A stretch of 64,000 nt of DNA from Danxiaibacter flavus (GCF_041060425.1 NZ_JAULBC010000001.1:1426001-1490000); one strand, 5' to 3'. Shown: positions 8,168 to 16,987, counted from the stretch's first letter. The notes: a model not told the origin generated them from the letters alone. Numbers and translations: made by a program.

Positions 8168-9202
8168 TTAAGGTTCTGTTGCTGCCCTTTCCAGGCCGCT
8201 CCATTCTATCTTTTCTCCTTCGAATTGTTCCTGCACATGCTTTATGTCTTGTGTTCGTTTGAATGCTACGATATTTCCGTTCATTGGGCTATTGAACTTG
8301 TCGCTTTTGTAAAAGAACATTTCGTCTTTAGGGAGTAACTGACCCGGGCTGTAAAAATCTGTAAAGTAAATAGCTTTCACATCAGCACTGTCAAGTGATT
8401 TCTTTTTTAAAAAGGACATGATGCAATGGGTGTCATCAAATTTAAAAACGCGTCCTTTTTTCGAAATGATCTCAGATGCAAATTTAGGATCGCTGATGTT
8501 CATTTTGCAGAAGCTGCATTGATCTCTTCCCGCATTAATGGGCTGTGGTTGGGCTGAACAGGAAGATGCAAATATGCTTATGATGAATAGTACTGCAATT
8601 GAACCGGCTAGGCGGCTGTTTTTAGTGATTCGTGCTGCTTTATATTCAAAAAAACATGAAATGCATAATACTAATGCTGTAATAAAGATCAGGAACCCGC
8701 CCGTAGCCGGGAATGAGTATGCTGCAAAATTTAATAGCTGTTTATAACCAAGTAATGGTGGCTGATAAGCCATTCCTGGCACTTTGATGGCAGCATTGTC
8801 ATCAAGATTGTGTCCGTAATTATATTCCCATCTCCAGAAGTCAACCATGGCAACCAGGCAGAATAAGATGAATAATGCGGATGTTGTATAGAGTAATTTT
8901 CGTTTGCCGGCAATTGCAGTAATTAACAGTAAGACGCTAAAGAAAACAAGTATGTAAGGTAATACCGTAAATTCGATAAAGTCGTTTGCATGAAGTGTTT
9001 TCATGCCGATGTAGTGATTTAATCCATTGACAATGTCAACATCTCCGGCAAGTTTTCCTGCGTGAATGTATAAAGTAAGTCCTTCAGGATATTGTGGTGC
9101 ATCCAGATCGATGCTCCATATTGGAGTAAATAAAGCACCTGCAAGAGCGATGGCGGACAGGATCAGCAGTACTCGTACCCATTTTTTTATATGTTGTTTC
9201 AT
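8168..9202 (-). CDS. nosL: NosL-type copper chaperone fused to a membrane domain
   Basis: The protein has 344 residues. About 1-213 holds five hydrophobic segments (near 10-28, 80-97, 103-121, 160-182 and 199-213). The C-terminal part from about 215 is a NosL domain with the metal motif CSFCKM (229-234), then FDDTHCIMSF and a YxxDFYSPGQ region. NosL delivers Cu(I) to apo-NosZ and is normally a separate lipoprotein. Here a lipobox-like ASSC (Cys215) sits right at the join, as if a membrane-protein gene had fused to a nosL lipoprotein gene. The first part may be the membrane protein found beside NosL in clade II clusters (inference). Confidence 0.85.
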   Translation of the reverse strand: MKQHIKKWVRVLLILSAIALAGALFTPIWSIDLDAPQYPEGLTLYIHAGKLAGDVDIVNGLNHYIGMKTLHANDFIEFTVLPYILVFFSVLLLITAIAGKRKLLYTTSALFILFCLVAMVDFWRWEYNYGHNLDDNAAIKVPGMAYQPPLLGYKQLLNFAAYSFPATGGFLIFITALVLCISCFFEYKAARITKNSRLAGSIAVLFIISIFASSCSAQPQPINAGRDQCSFCKMNISDPKFASEIISKKGRVFKFDDTHCIMSFLKKKSLDSADVKAIYFTDFYSPGQLLPKDEMFFYKSDKFNSPMNGNIVAFKRTQDIKHVQEQFEGEKIEWSGLERAATEP

Positions 9203-9241
9203 GGTTGATATTTCAATAGTTAAAAACAGGTAATCAAAAGA

Positions 9242-9267
9242 AAAGGGAACGGGAATCCGCTCCCTTT
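9242..9267 (-). terminator. Hairpin between nosZ and the NosL fusion gene
   Basis: On the minus strand AAAGGGA and its complement TCCCTTT form a stem around GCGGATTCCCGT, followed by TTTCTTTTG. It lies just after the nosZ stop and before the next start. It could act as a partial terminator or an mRNA 3' stabiliser that makes nosZ more abundant than its maturation genes. Confidence 0.6.
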
Positions 9268-9279
9268 ATTTTTCTCATG

Positions 9280-11274
9280 TTACTTTCCGGAAGTGCTGTC
9301 TGCCGGTGGTAGATTTTTACCTGTGCTATAGGTAAGTGGAACATTGCTTCCAGCCGGGGAAACTCTTATGTATCCCTGCATTTCCTGGTGCAAAGCACTA
9401 CAGAAATCTGTACAATAGAAAGGTGACATACCCACGCGGTCAGGTACCCATTTCAATGTTTGGGTTTCGCCTGGCATAATCAGTAATTCTCCGTTATTGG
9501 CACCTTTAATACCAAAGCCATGTGGTATATCCCAATCCTGTTCAAGGTTGGTGACATGGAAATATACCTCATCACCCATTTTTATGCCCTCTATATTATC
9601 TGGCGTAAAGTGTGAACGGATACAAGTCATGTACACATGAACTTTGTTTCCTTCCCTTACAATTTTGGCCGTGCTTTCACCTTTAGAAACATAAGGATTA
9701 CTATTTTCTTCCAGTTTGAAGAACTTAACTGAATTATTCTTGATCAGGTCAGCAGAAACTGCCTGTGCATAGTGCGGTTCTCCAATTGTAGGAAAGTCGA
9801 GAATCAGTTGCATTTTGTCTCCTGAAATATCATACAGCTGTGCGCTTTGTGCAAGCTCAGGTCCTGTAGGCAGGTAACGGTCCTTTGTGATCTTGTTGTA
9901 GGCGATTACGTATTTGGCATTTGGTTTTTTAGTGTCGCCACCTGGTATGCAAAGGTGTCCAACTGAATAATAGGTAGGAGCACGGTCAAGCACTTTCAGG
10001 TCTTTAATGTTCCATTTAACCAGTTCTGAAGAAACAAAGAAAGAAGTGATTGCATTTCCCTTGCCATCAAATTCTGTATGTAAAGGTCCTAATCCTGGTT
10101 TCTGAACCTCTCCATGCAGTGCAGCTTCGTATTTAATTACGGGGATACCGTCGTATTCTCCTGCAAATTGTTTGTTGGCAATAGCGTTTTGTATTTTATC
10201 GAAACTGAAAACCGGGATCAGCGCAGCAAGCTTACCGCTTCCTACTATGTACTCTCCTGTTGGGTCTACATCACAACCGTGAGGTGATTTAGGACAAGGA
10301 ATAAAATAGCAGATATCTTTCAGCTCTTTAGCATTAAGAACAGTGACTTCATTTTTTATTTCTGATGAAGATGTGTGCGTTTTATCATCGTATGTATTGT
10401 GCGCATATTTCACCGGAACTTTTTTTCCTTTGCCAGCTTTGAGATACTCTTCTGCTTTTTTCCAGTTCACGGCCATGATGAAATCTTTGTCACGTTGTGA
10501 TGCGTTCACCTCAAGCAACGTGTTGGCTTGTTCAGTATTGTAGCAGGAGAAGAAGAACCAGCCGCTTGACTTGTTTTTGCCGGAGTGGCTAAGGTCAAAG
10601 TTAATGCCGGGGCATTCGATTTGGAAGGACACATCCATTTTGCCACTCGTTTTGTCAACTCCAATAAAGCTAATATATCCTTTGAAATTCTTTTTATAAC
10701 TGTTAATGGGCACGTCGCCGTTTACATCATCAGGAGGAACAGAAAAGCGTGTTCCCGCAACAACATATTCTGTATTGTCGGTGATGAAAGGAGATGAGTG
10801 ATTGCCGGCGCTGTTTGGTATTTCTATTATTTCCGATGTACGGAAAGTCTTAAGATCCACACGGGCAATTCTTGGTGTATTGTTGGCATTCACAAAAATC
10901 CATCGCCCGTCAATTTCGCCATTTGTTTGGGATAACTCGGTATGATGCAGGTCATCCCAGGGAACTGTACCATGAGAAGTGTTGAGCATCGGCTTTGTTT
11001 CCTCGCTATATCCCCAGCCTTTTTCCGGGTCAACAGAGAAAACCGGGATAACACGCAGTAAGCGTCCGCTGGGTAACCCGTAAACGCTTAACTGGCCGCT
11101 GAATCCACCAGATACAAAATTGTAGAATTCGTCATATTTACCGGGGGCAACGTACGCTTTGGACGCTGCATCTGCACTTACGGCAGTGGCTGCATTCTTT
11201 GGTTTGCAGCTTGTAGCGGAAAGCAACAATGCGGCAGAGGATGCAACCAGTAAACTTTTTGTTGAGTAATGCAT
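9280..11274 (-). CDS. nosZ: Nitrous oxide reductase, clade II, lipoprotein-type
   Basis: The 664-residue enzyme reduces N2O to N2. It has an N-terminal seven-blade propeller with CuZ ligands visible at His110/111 (DDLHH), His159, His332, His399 (GPLH), His440 and His501. A C-terminal cupredoxin domain holds the CuA ligands His585, Cys621, Cys625, His629 and Met632 (FYCTDFCSALHQEM). There is no twin-arginine motif. The N-terminus is a Sec signal ending in SATSC (Cys23), so it is probably a membrane-anchored lipoprotein. It is preceded by two cytochrome c genes (52-bp gap to the nearer) and followed by nosL, nosD, nosF and nosY. Confidence 0.97.
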   Translation of the reverse strand: MHYSTKSLLVASSAALLLSATSCKPKNAATAVSADAASKAYVAPGKYDEFYNFVSGGFSGQLSVYGLPSGRLLRVIPVFSVDPEKGWGYSEETKPMLNTSHGTVPWDDLHHTELSQTNGEIDGRWIFVNANNTPRIARVDLKTFRTSEIIEIPNSAGNHSSPFITDNTEYVVAGTRFSVPPDDVNGDVPINSYKKNFKGYISFIGVDKTSGKMDVSFQIECPGINFDLSHSGKNKSSGWFFFSCYNTEQANTLLEVNASQRDKDFIMAVNWKKAEEYLKAGKGKKVPVKYAHNTYDDKTHTSSSEIKNEVTVLNAKELKDICYFIPCPKSPHGCDVDPTGEYIVGSGKLAALIPVFSFDKIQNAIANKQFAGEYDGIPVIKYEAALHGEVQKPGLGPLHTEFDGKGNAITSFFVSSELVKWNIKDLKVLDRAPTYYSVGHLCIPGGDTKKPNAKYVIAYNKITKDRYLPTGPELAQSAQLYDISGDKMQLILDFPTIGEPHYAQAVSADLIKNNSVKFFKLEENSNPYVSKGESTAKIVREGNKVHVYMTCIRSHFTPDNIEGIKMGDEVYFHVTNLEQDWDIPHGFGIKGANNGELLIMPGETQTLKWVPDRVGMSPFYCTDFCSALHQEMQGYIRVSPAGSNVPLTYSTGKNLPPADSTSGK

Positions 11275-11326
11275 AATCTCTCTTAATTAAGGATTATAAA
11301 TGTTGAGTAAGGATGGTTTATGAAGA

Positions 11327-11815
11327 TTATTTAACGCCATCGTTTTTGCGCATGAATTCATACACTGCTCTCGCTTCGTCGTCAGACAGGTTTTGATTGG
11401 GCATGCGTACAAGACAAATTTCCAACTGAGCCTGGGCTGCCGGGTCTTTGTTAAGCATTTCGTCGGTATTGGTTACAAAATTCATGATCCATTCAGGTGC
11501 ATGACGTTGTGTAACATTCTTCCAGCCCGGACCGACAAGTTTCTCCTCAGTAAGCTTATGGCAGCTTTCGCATTTTAACTTGTACGTTTTGTTACCATTC
11601 TCGGCCATGGCCGCATTTAATGCAGGGGGCACATCAACATGTGTAAATTTACCTTCTCCTCTTTTGGGGTCATAAGATGGATTTTCGCCAGATTTTGCTT
11701 CTTCCTTTGCAGGTTCCGCAGCGGGAGTTTTATCGGTGCCTGCTGAGTTACCACCCCCGCATGCAATAAGAGCTGTAGTCAGAGCAAACATTGCGTAGAC
11801 AAATGTTCTTTTCAT
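11327..11815 (-). CDS. Cytochrome c lipoprotein, likely NosZ electron donor (copy 2)
   Basis: The 162 residues begin with a lipoprotein signal (Cys19) and a Pro/Ala/Glu-rich linker (about 25-48). A class I cytochrome c domain follows with haem motif CESCH (Cys82, Cys85, His86) and a likely Met ligand at 138 in RMPNQNL. The gene is a clear tandem paralogue of the one at 12006-12491. It sits 52 bp upstream of nosZ on the same strand, so it probably passes electrons to the CuA site (inference). Confidence 0.88.
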   Translation of the reverse strand: MKRTFVYAMFALTTALIACGGGNSAGTDKTPAAEPAKEEAKSGENPSYDPKRGEGKFTHVDVPPALNAAMAENGNKTYKLKCESCHKLTEEKLVGPGWKNVTQRHAPEWIMNFVTNTDEMLNKDPAAQAQLEICLVRMPNQNLSDDEARAVYEFMRKNDGVK

Positions 11816-12005
11816 AAAGGTTTCATTTTACTGCAAGATTAAAAAGATAAAAATCTCTTTTTTATGCGCGCAATCATATTTGGCGAAACGATTAAAAGGC
11901 TTCTTTATATCTTAACGGTCCACAAATAGAAAGATGTAGCGAAGCAAACGTTATACGTATATTGTTAAGTATCTGTGTCTTGATTATGTTGAAGGTTTTA
12001 TGGGT

Positions 12006-12491
12006 CTATTTTATGCCATCATTTTTTCTCAGAAATTCATAGACGTCTCTGACATCTTCATCGCCCAGGTATTGATTGCCCATACGGATCTTATATTTTT
12101 TTAGCTGCTCTTTTGCAAAAGGATCTTTATCAAGCATCACGTCGGTATTAGTCATAAAGTTCATAAACCATTCCGGTGTGTGTCGAGTTGTAATACCTTT
12201 TAATCCAGGCCCGACCCGTTTATCTGCAGACAGGTCGTGACAACTTTCGCATCTGGCGTGATATACTTTTTTGCCATTTTCGGCCATAGCGGTATTCAGC
12301 GTTGGGGAAACTTTTACATTAGTAAACCTGCCTTCCCCCTTAGCCGGATCATACGAAGAATCAATTGGCTCAGACGGCTGTTCAGCGGGCGTTATTTCAG
12401 CGGAGATCTTGTCATTTTTAACAGGGGCTGTATTGCATGAGGTATATGTGATGATAGTAGATAAAAGCGCAATCGATATTAATTGTTTCAT
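12006..12491 (-). CDS. Cytochrome c lipoprotein, likely NosZ electron donor (copy 1)
   Basis: The 161 residues have lipobox YTSC (Cys19), a short linker, haem motif CESCH (Cys81, Cys84, His85) and probable Met ligand 137 in RMGNQYL. It is closely similar to the next gene downstream, including the YDPxxGEG segment before the haem domain, which points to tandem duplication. It is the first gene of the nos strand and is divergent from a Crp/Fnr-type regulator. A 190-bp gap separates it from copy 2, so a second promoter may lie there. Confidence 0.87.
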   Translation of the reverse strand: MKQLISIALLSTIITYTSCNTAPVKNDKISAEITPAEQPSEPIDSSYDPAKGEGRFTNVKVSPTLNTAMAENGKKVYHARCESCHDLSADKRVGPGLKGITTRHTPEWFMNFMTNTDVMLDKDPFAKEQLKKYKIRMGNQYLGDEDVRDVYEFLRKNDGIK

Positions 12492-12622
12492 AATGAGCCT
12501 TTAATTACAAGAATAAACTCACAGAGTGATCTGTAAAATGCTTTTAATCAACTTTAAAATTTTCGAAGAATTGAACAGTACGGCCATTTTGTTTGTTTTA
12601 ACTCAATATTTGGCAGACAATA

Positions 12623-12634
12623 TGACTTAAATCA
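12623..12634. promoter_or_regulatory. Candidate Crp/Fnr-type operator
   Basis: TGACTTAAATCA is a near-palindrome of the TGA-N6-TCA form bound by Fnr/Crp family regulators. It lies in the divergent region between the cytochrome gene and the regulator gene, about 65 bp upstream of the likely regulator transcription start. Regulation of the nos genes or autoregulation is inferred. Confidence 0.4.
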
Positions 12635-12659
12635 TAAAAACTGGTGTCTATTGTCATCT

Positions 12660-12687
12660 TTTGGTGGTGTGAGTATATCTACGTTTG
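12660..12687 (+). promoter_or_regulatory. Bacteroidota-type promoter for the Crp/Fnr regulator
   Basis: TTTG at 12660-12663 and TACGTTTG at 12680-12687 match the TTTG and TAnnTTTG elements of Bacteroidota promoters with a 16-bp gap. The ATG at 12703 follows closely, giving a short leader. Confidence 0.6.
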
Positions 12688-12702
12688 TACAAATCTTGGA
12701 TT

Positions 12703-13338
12703 ATGATCGATAGTGATCTTTTATTATCCTGGGGGGCGACCTATAAAAAAGTGCCAGCAGGCGAATTTCTTTTTAAAGAAGGCGCTTCATGCAATTTTTA
12801 CTGCCAGGTTGAGTCGGGAAAATTTAAGCTTATTAATATAGAAGATAACGGTAAAGAGTATTTACAGGATATTGTTGAGCCGAGCGACTGCATCGGCGAG
12901 TTATCTCTGTTTAATGGCAGTTTGTATGAAGTTTCAGCGATAGCTCTTGTAGATTCCATTGTTATCAGGTTGTGTAAAGACAGCTTTGAACGTTTACTCC
13001 GGGACTATCCCAATTTACATAAAGGTTTTACGGACAAACTTGCAGAAAAATTAAGATTCAAATCACAGTTTCTAAAGGAATTCAGTTGTCACGAGCCCGA
13101 ACATCGAATCCGTGTGCTTCTAAAATATTTAATTGCAACAAACAAGAATTACTGCAAGCACTGTAGCCAGGTTAAAATGACGCGACAGCAAATTGCAGAT
13201 ATGACCGGTTTGCGCGTGGAAACTGTAATACGGGTCATGCGCACAATGCATGAGAAAGGACAGCTACTGATCAACGGCGGTAAAGTATATTACAATGATA
13301 TGAGTGGGATCATAACCAAATGCTGTGTTGCTTCTTAA
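12703..13338 (+). CDS. Crp/Fnr family transcriptional regulator, Cys-rich
   Basis: The 211-residue regulator has an N-terminal cyclic-nucleotide-binding-like barrel (about 10-115), a dimer helix and a winged helix-turn-helix at about 158-190 (MTRQQIADMTGLRVETVIR). It has nine cysteines, including C30/C34 and C151/C154, so redox, metal or NO sensing is possible (inference). It is divergent from the nos operon, the classical place for its regulator. The ATG at 12703 is chosen because a further-upstream TTG falls inside the promoter element. Confidence 0.85.
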   Translation: MIDSDLLLSWGATYKKVPAGEFLFKEGASCNFYCQVESGKFKLINIEDNGKEYLQDIVEPSDCIGELSLFNGSLYEVSAIALVDSIVIRLCKDSFERLLRDYPNLHKGFTDKLAEKLRFKSQFLKEFSCHEPEHRIRVLLKYLIATNKNYCKHCSQVKMTRQQIADMTGLRVETVIRVMRTMHEKGQLLINGGKVYYNDMSGIITKCCVAS

Positions 13339-13354
13339 TTTGACAGCAAAAAAA

Positions 13355-14557
13355 ATGTTGCTAACTATCAATAAATGGACGCGTCTTTCTTTAGTGAACT
13401 TCCTTGTGGTAGCGTCTTTAGGAGTTGTTCTCCGCTATAAAATTCTTTATCCGCTTTACTTCATCGAGCAGAAGCATTTATTGCATGCTCATTCTCATTT
13501 TGCATTTTCTGGCTGGGTAAGTCAAATGCTGATGGTATTCTTTGTTCACTATCTGCAGAGGCAGAACCTAAGCGCTGGCTTGCGAAAATATGAACGTTTA
13601 TTGGCAGCAAACTTCATTTGTTCCTATGGTATGCTGATCGCATTCGCCATTCAGGGGTACGCGTTTTACTCCATCTTATTTTCCTTTTTATGCATTGTTA
13701 TTGCCGTATTCTTCACCGTGTTTTACTGGCGTGATGTAAAAAAAGGAGGATTGGCTTCGCTGTGTTTTAAAACTGCACTTTTTTTTAACCTGCTCTCGTC
13801 GCTGGGTACGATGGCGCTGGGCTTTTTAATGTCTATAAAAGCTGCACATCAGGATTGGTACCTTGGAGCAATTTATTTTTATCTCCACTTTCAATACAAT
13901 GGGTGGTTTTTTTTCGGATGTATGGGGATCATGTTTATGCTTTTACCTGCCTCAACATGCCTGATTGAGCGTGCACGAATCGCATTCTGGATGCTTGCAA
14001 TCAGCTGTCTGCCTGCCTACCTTCTATCTGTCATAACGTTTAATATTCCTGTTGTGCTTTATCTACTGGCGGTTATTGCGGCAGTAATGCAGATGACAGG
14101 GATGATCTTGCTGGCAACATCCTTAAAACCGGCTCTTAAAGTTTGCAGTGGCAAAACCAGATTCTTTGGAGCACTATTGGTAATTGCTGTTATTGTTAAG
14201 TTTGGACTGCAGGCATTGTCTGTTCTTCCCGCGCTAAAAAATCTGGCTTTTGGTTACCGGCCCATAATAATTGCATACCTGCACTTTATGCTATTGGGAA
14301 TCGTTTCGCTTTTTCTCCTGGTGAGCATAAGAGCGCTTTTCCGGGGCGGACGTCTTTTTAACGCTGGTTTAATGTTTTTTATAATTGCCGTTGCCATCAA
14401 TGAAGTACTGTTGGTGTTACAGGGCTCAATGGCCTATTTAGAGGTAATTGTTCCGGCAACCCAGGAAATGTTATTGGGTGCGGCAGTATTTCTTTTCCTT
14501 TCAATCCTCATGATAAACGTAGGTTTCAGAAAGGCAGAAAGATCTGTGACCTTTTAG
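13355..14557 (+). CDS. Polytopic membrane protein with His-containing helices (haem-copper-oxidase-like or NnrS-like)
   Basis: The protein is about 400 residues with roughly twelve hydrophobic helices. Several helices carry histidines in conserved-looking contexts: HAHSHFAFSGW in helix 2, YFYLHFQYNGWFFFG near the middle and AYLHFMLLG late. Helix-borne histidines suggest haem or copper binding as in oxidase subunit I or NnrS, but I cannot confirm either. It lies 16 bp after the regulator gene and next to the nos cluster, so a denitrification role is likely (inference). A GTG at 13325 would extend it into the regulator gene. Confidence 0.6.
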   Translation: MLLTINKWTRLSLVNFLVVASLGVVLRYKILYPLYFIEQKHLLHAHSHFAFSGWVSQMLMVFFVHYLQRQNLSAGLRKYERLLAANFICSYGMLIAFAIQGYAFYSILFSFLCIVIAVFFTVFYWRDVKKGGLASLCFKTALFFNLLSSLGTMALGFLMSIKAAHQDWYLGAIYFYLHFQYNGWFFFGCMGIMFMLLPASTCLIERARIAFWMLAISCLPAYLLSVITFNIPVVLYLLAVIAAVMQMTGMILLATSLKPALKVCSGKTRFFGALLVIAVIVKFGLQALSVLPALKNLAFGYRPIIIAYLHFMLLGIVSLFLLVSIRALFRGGRLFNAGLMFFIIAVAINEVLLVLQGSMAYLEVIVPATQEMLLGAAVFLFLSILMINVGFRKAERSVTF

Positions 14558-14639
14558 CAATGCGACTTTTAAATGATGGATGAAGACAAAATTGTGTAAG
14601 TAATTTTGAGGCTTTGACTTGAATGAAAAAGGTTTGGAC

Positions 14640-14699
14640 AAAAAAATAGGGGCGGAGGAAAACCAACGCCCCTTTTTCAACCCTAAACCCTTAAAAAAC
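14640..14699 (-). ncRNA. Candidate small RNA of about 60 nt with own promoter and terminator
   Basis: On the minus strand TTGG (14731-14734) and TACTTTTG (14705-14712), 18 bp apart, form a good Bacteroidota promoter. Transcription would start near 14699 and run through AAGGGTTTAGGGTTG into a GC-rich hairpin (GGGGCG/CGCCCC, 14649-14672), then a T-run at 14640-14646. No start codon or frame of use lies within. The RNA is inferred from these signals only. Confidence 0.45.
14649..14677 (+). terminator. Bidirectional Rho-independent terminator
   Basis: The GGGGCG...CGCCCC stem is followed by TTTTT on the plus strand and by a T-run on the minus strand. On the plus strand it can end the membrane-protein gene (stop at 14557); on the minus strand it would end the candidate small RNA. 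Confidence 0.7.
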
Positions 14700-14975
14700 T
14701 GAAACAAAAGTACGAAAATCATGCCAATGTCCAAGAAAAAAATCTCATTTATTTTGCGAAAAATACTACAAGGGGTTGTTTTTCAACATTTAGTTAACAT
14801 TTAAGGTGAAAAAGTTGAACAGAGTTTAAACAAATGTTAACGTTTGTTATTTATGTTAAATTGGGCTAAAGAAAGGCTATAAAATAAATTAAAGGGGAGG
14901 AGCCATTTTGACGGATGTGTGGTGTGACATCAATGCTTATTTGTAAGCCGTAAATTTAAATTTGCCGGACATTAC

Positions 14976-14999
14976 AAAAAAAGCCGCTTAAAGCGGCTT
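14976..14999 (-). terminator. Terminator of the ABC-F gene
   Basis: The stem AAGCCGCTT/AAGCGGCTT (14981-14999) has an A-run before it on the plus strand, which is a T-run after it on the minus strand. It lies 24 bp beyond the ABC-F stop. The interval 14680-14975 otherwise holds only AT-rich sequence with TTAACATTT words and no gene. Confidence 0.8.
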
Positions 15000-15022
15000 A
15001 GTTATTTTGATCAGGCTGGAGA

Positions 15023-16987
15023 TTATTCTCCCACTTCTTCTTCCAGCTTCATGATCTTTTCGAATAATCCCTCATATTCTTTATTGGCCTCTGCTATCTT
15101 TTGCTGAACAGATTTATAGCCAGCCTCAAGACTGGTAAACTTGTTTTTATCTGAGTAGCTTTCCGGGTTGGCGAGTTCCAGTTCAAAATTGTTTTTTTCC
15201 TTATTATAGGCGTTAATTTGTTCCTCGAGTTTTGAGAATTGTTTTTGCAGGCGTTGCAGTTCTTTTTTTAATTCCCGGTTGACTGGTGTGTTGGCAGGCT
15301 TAACCACGGGCTTTTCTTCTACGATAACCGTTGGTTGAGCTGTTGCTTTGTCAATGGCTTTTTGTTTTTCCGCAGCAGCTTTCGCCTTTGCCATTCTTTC
15401 TTTCCATTCAACATATTCATCATAGCCGCCTTTAAATTCTTTTATTTCGTGATCTACGATTTCCCAGATCTTATTGGCGGTCTTGGATATAAAATAACGG
15501 TCGTGACTAACCAGTATTAACGTGCCTTCGTACTTTTTTAAAGCATCAATCAGCAGTTCAACACTATGAATATCCAGGTGGTTGGTAGGTTCATCGAGCA
15601 TCAAGAAATTGGCTTTGCTGGTAATTACCTTGGCAAGCGCAACCCTCGCTTTTTCTCCTCCGCTCAGTACTTTAATTTTCTTATCTACATCATCCCCGCT
15701 AAATAAAAAACATCCCAGCAGCGATCGCAGCTCCAGTTCGGTTTTGCCGCTGCCACAGGATTTCATTTCATCCAGAATGTCGTGATTCAGATTAAGCGCT
15801 TCCAACTGGTGCTGCGCATAAAAGCTTTCTTCTACATTATGCCCCCAGATCCTTTCTCCTTCAAATTGCTCGGCGCCGGCGATAATTCTTAAAAGAGTTG
15901 ATTTACCTTTTCCATTTGCACCTATCAGGGCAATCTTGTCGCCCCGGTCAATTTCCGCGCTCGCGTTTTCAACAATGGTCAGGTCGCCGAATTTTTTGGT
16001 AACATGTTTTAAAGTTGTCAAAACCCTGCCCGGTTGTTTATCCACCTGGAAATTGATCCTGAGGTTAGGTCGCTCAATTTCCACGCTTTCCACACGCTCA
16101 AGCTTGTCAAGCCTTTTCATGGCACTTTGCGCCTGTGTAGCCTTGGTAGCTTTAGCTTTAAATCGTTCAATAAAACGTTCCTGTTGTCTTATATATTCCT
16201 GCTGGTTTTCAAATGCACGTTGTTGCATTTCTATGCGCAGCTGCTTTTCTGTTTCGTAAAAAGAGTAATTGCCGGAGTAAAAATGCAGGCGCTGCTGATA
16301 TAGTTCAACAATCTTGTTTACCATGCGGTCCAGGAAATACTTATCGTGACTTACAATCACAACCGATCCCTGGTAATGTTGCAGGTATTTTTCCAACCAT
16401 TCAATTGAAGGAAGGTCAAGGTGGTTCGTTGGCTCATCAAGCAGCAACACATCAGGCTGTTGAAGGATCATTTTTGCCAGCAGCACACGCATGCGCCAGC
16501 CACCGCTGAACTGTTTGTAGGGCTTTTGAAGGTCGGCATTTGCAAAACCCAAACCCTGTAACACTTCTTCTGTTTTGTGGTGAATATTGTATCCGCCGAG
16601 TACTTCAAGTTCGTGAAGCTTGTCGGTATATTCAATCAATAACTTTTCGTCAGATGTTTCCTCCAGCTTTTTACCAACGGCTTCAATTTCTTTTTCCAGT
16701 TGTTTTACCCGTTCAAAGGCTCCCATGGCAACTTCAAGGATGGAATCGTTCGTGTCAAAGCTTAAAAGATCCTGGTGAAGGTAGCCAACCGTCGTATCTC
16801 TCCCTTTTTCAACCGTTCCTACAGAAGGCATATATTGGCCCACCAGTACTTTTAACAAGGTGGACTTGCCGGTTCCATTATAGCCAATAAGGCCTATACG
16901 CTCTCCCGGGTGGATATGCCATGTTGCTTCTTCAACAATAACTCTTGCTCCAAATTCAAATGTAACATTGTTCAATCCAATCAGCAT
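15023..16987 (-). CDS. ABC-F family ATPase (Uup/EttA-like)
   Basis: The protein is 654 residues from the ATG at 16987 (MLIGLNNVTFEFG); an upstream in-frame ATG would add an unlikely 17 residues. Two ABC domains lack membrane helices: Walker A GYNGTGKST and GANGKGKST, signatures SGGWRMR and LSGGEKAR, both followed by LLLDEPTNHLD-type Walker B motifs. The C-terminal 80 residues form a coiled coil. ABC-F proteins act on the ribosome or in DNA metabolism rather than in transport. The exact subfamily is uncertain. Confidence 0.9.
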   Translation of the reverse strand: MLIGLNNVTFEFGARVIVEEATWHIHPGERIGLIGYNGTGKSTLLKVLVGQYMPSVGTVEKGRDTTVGYLHQDLLSFDTNDSILEVAMGAFERVKQLEKEIEAVGKKLEETSDEKLLIEYTDKLHELEVLGGYNIHHKTEEVLQGLGFANADLQKPYKQFSGGWRMRVLLAKMILQQPDVLLLDEPTNHLDLPSIEWLEKYLQHYQGSVVIVSHDKYFLDRMVNKIVELYQQRLHFYSGNYSFYETEKQLRIEMQQRAFENQQEYIRQQERFIERFKAKATKATQAQSAMKRLDKLERVESVEIERPNLRINFQVDKQPGRVLTTLKHVTKKFGDLTIVENASAEIDRGDKIALIGANGKGKSTLLRIIAGAEQFEGERIWGHNVEESFYAQHQLEALNLNHDILDEMKSCGSGKTELELRSLLGCFLFSGDDVDKKIKVLSGGEKARVALAKVITSKANFLMLDEPTNHLDIHSVELLIDALKKYEGTLILVSHDRYFISKTANKIWEIVDHEIKEFKGGYDEYVEWKERMAKAKAAAEKQKAIDKATAQPTVIVEEKPVVKPANTPVNRELKKELQRLQKQFSKLEEQINAYNKEKNNFELELANPESYSDKNKFTSLEAGYKSVQQKIAEANKEYEGLFEKIMKLEEEVGE

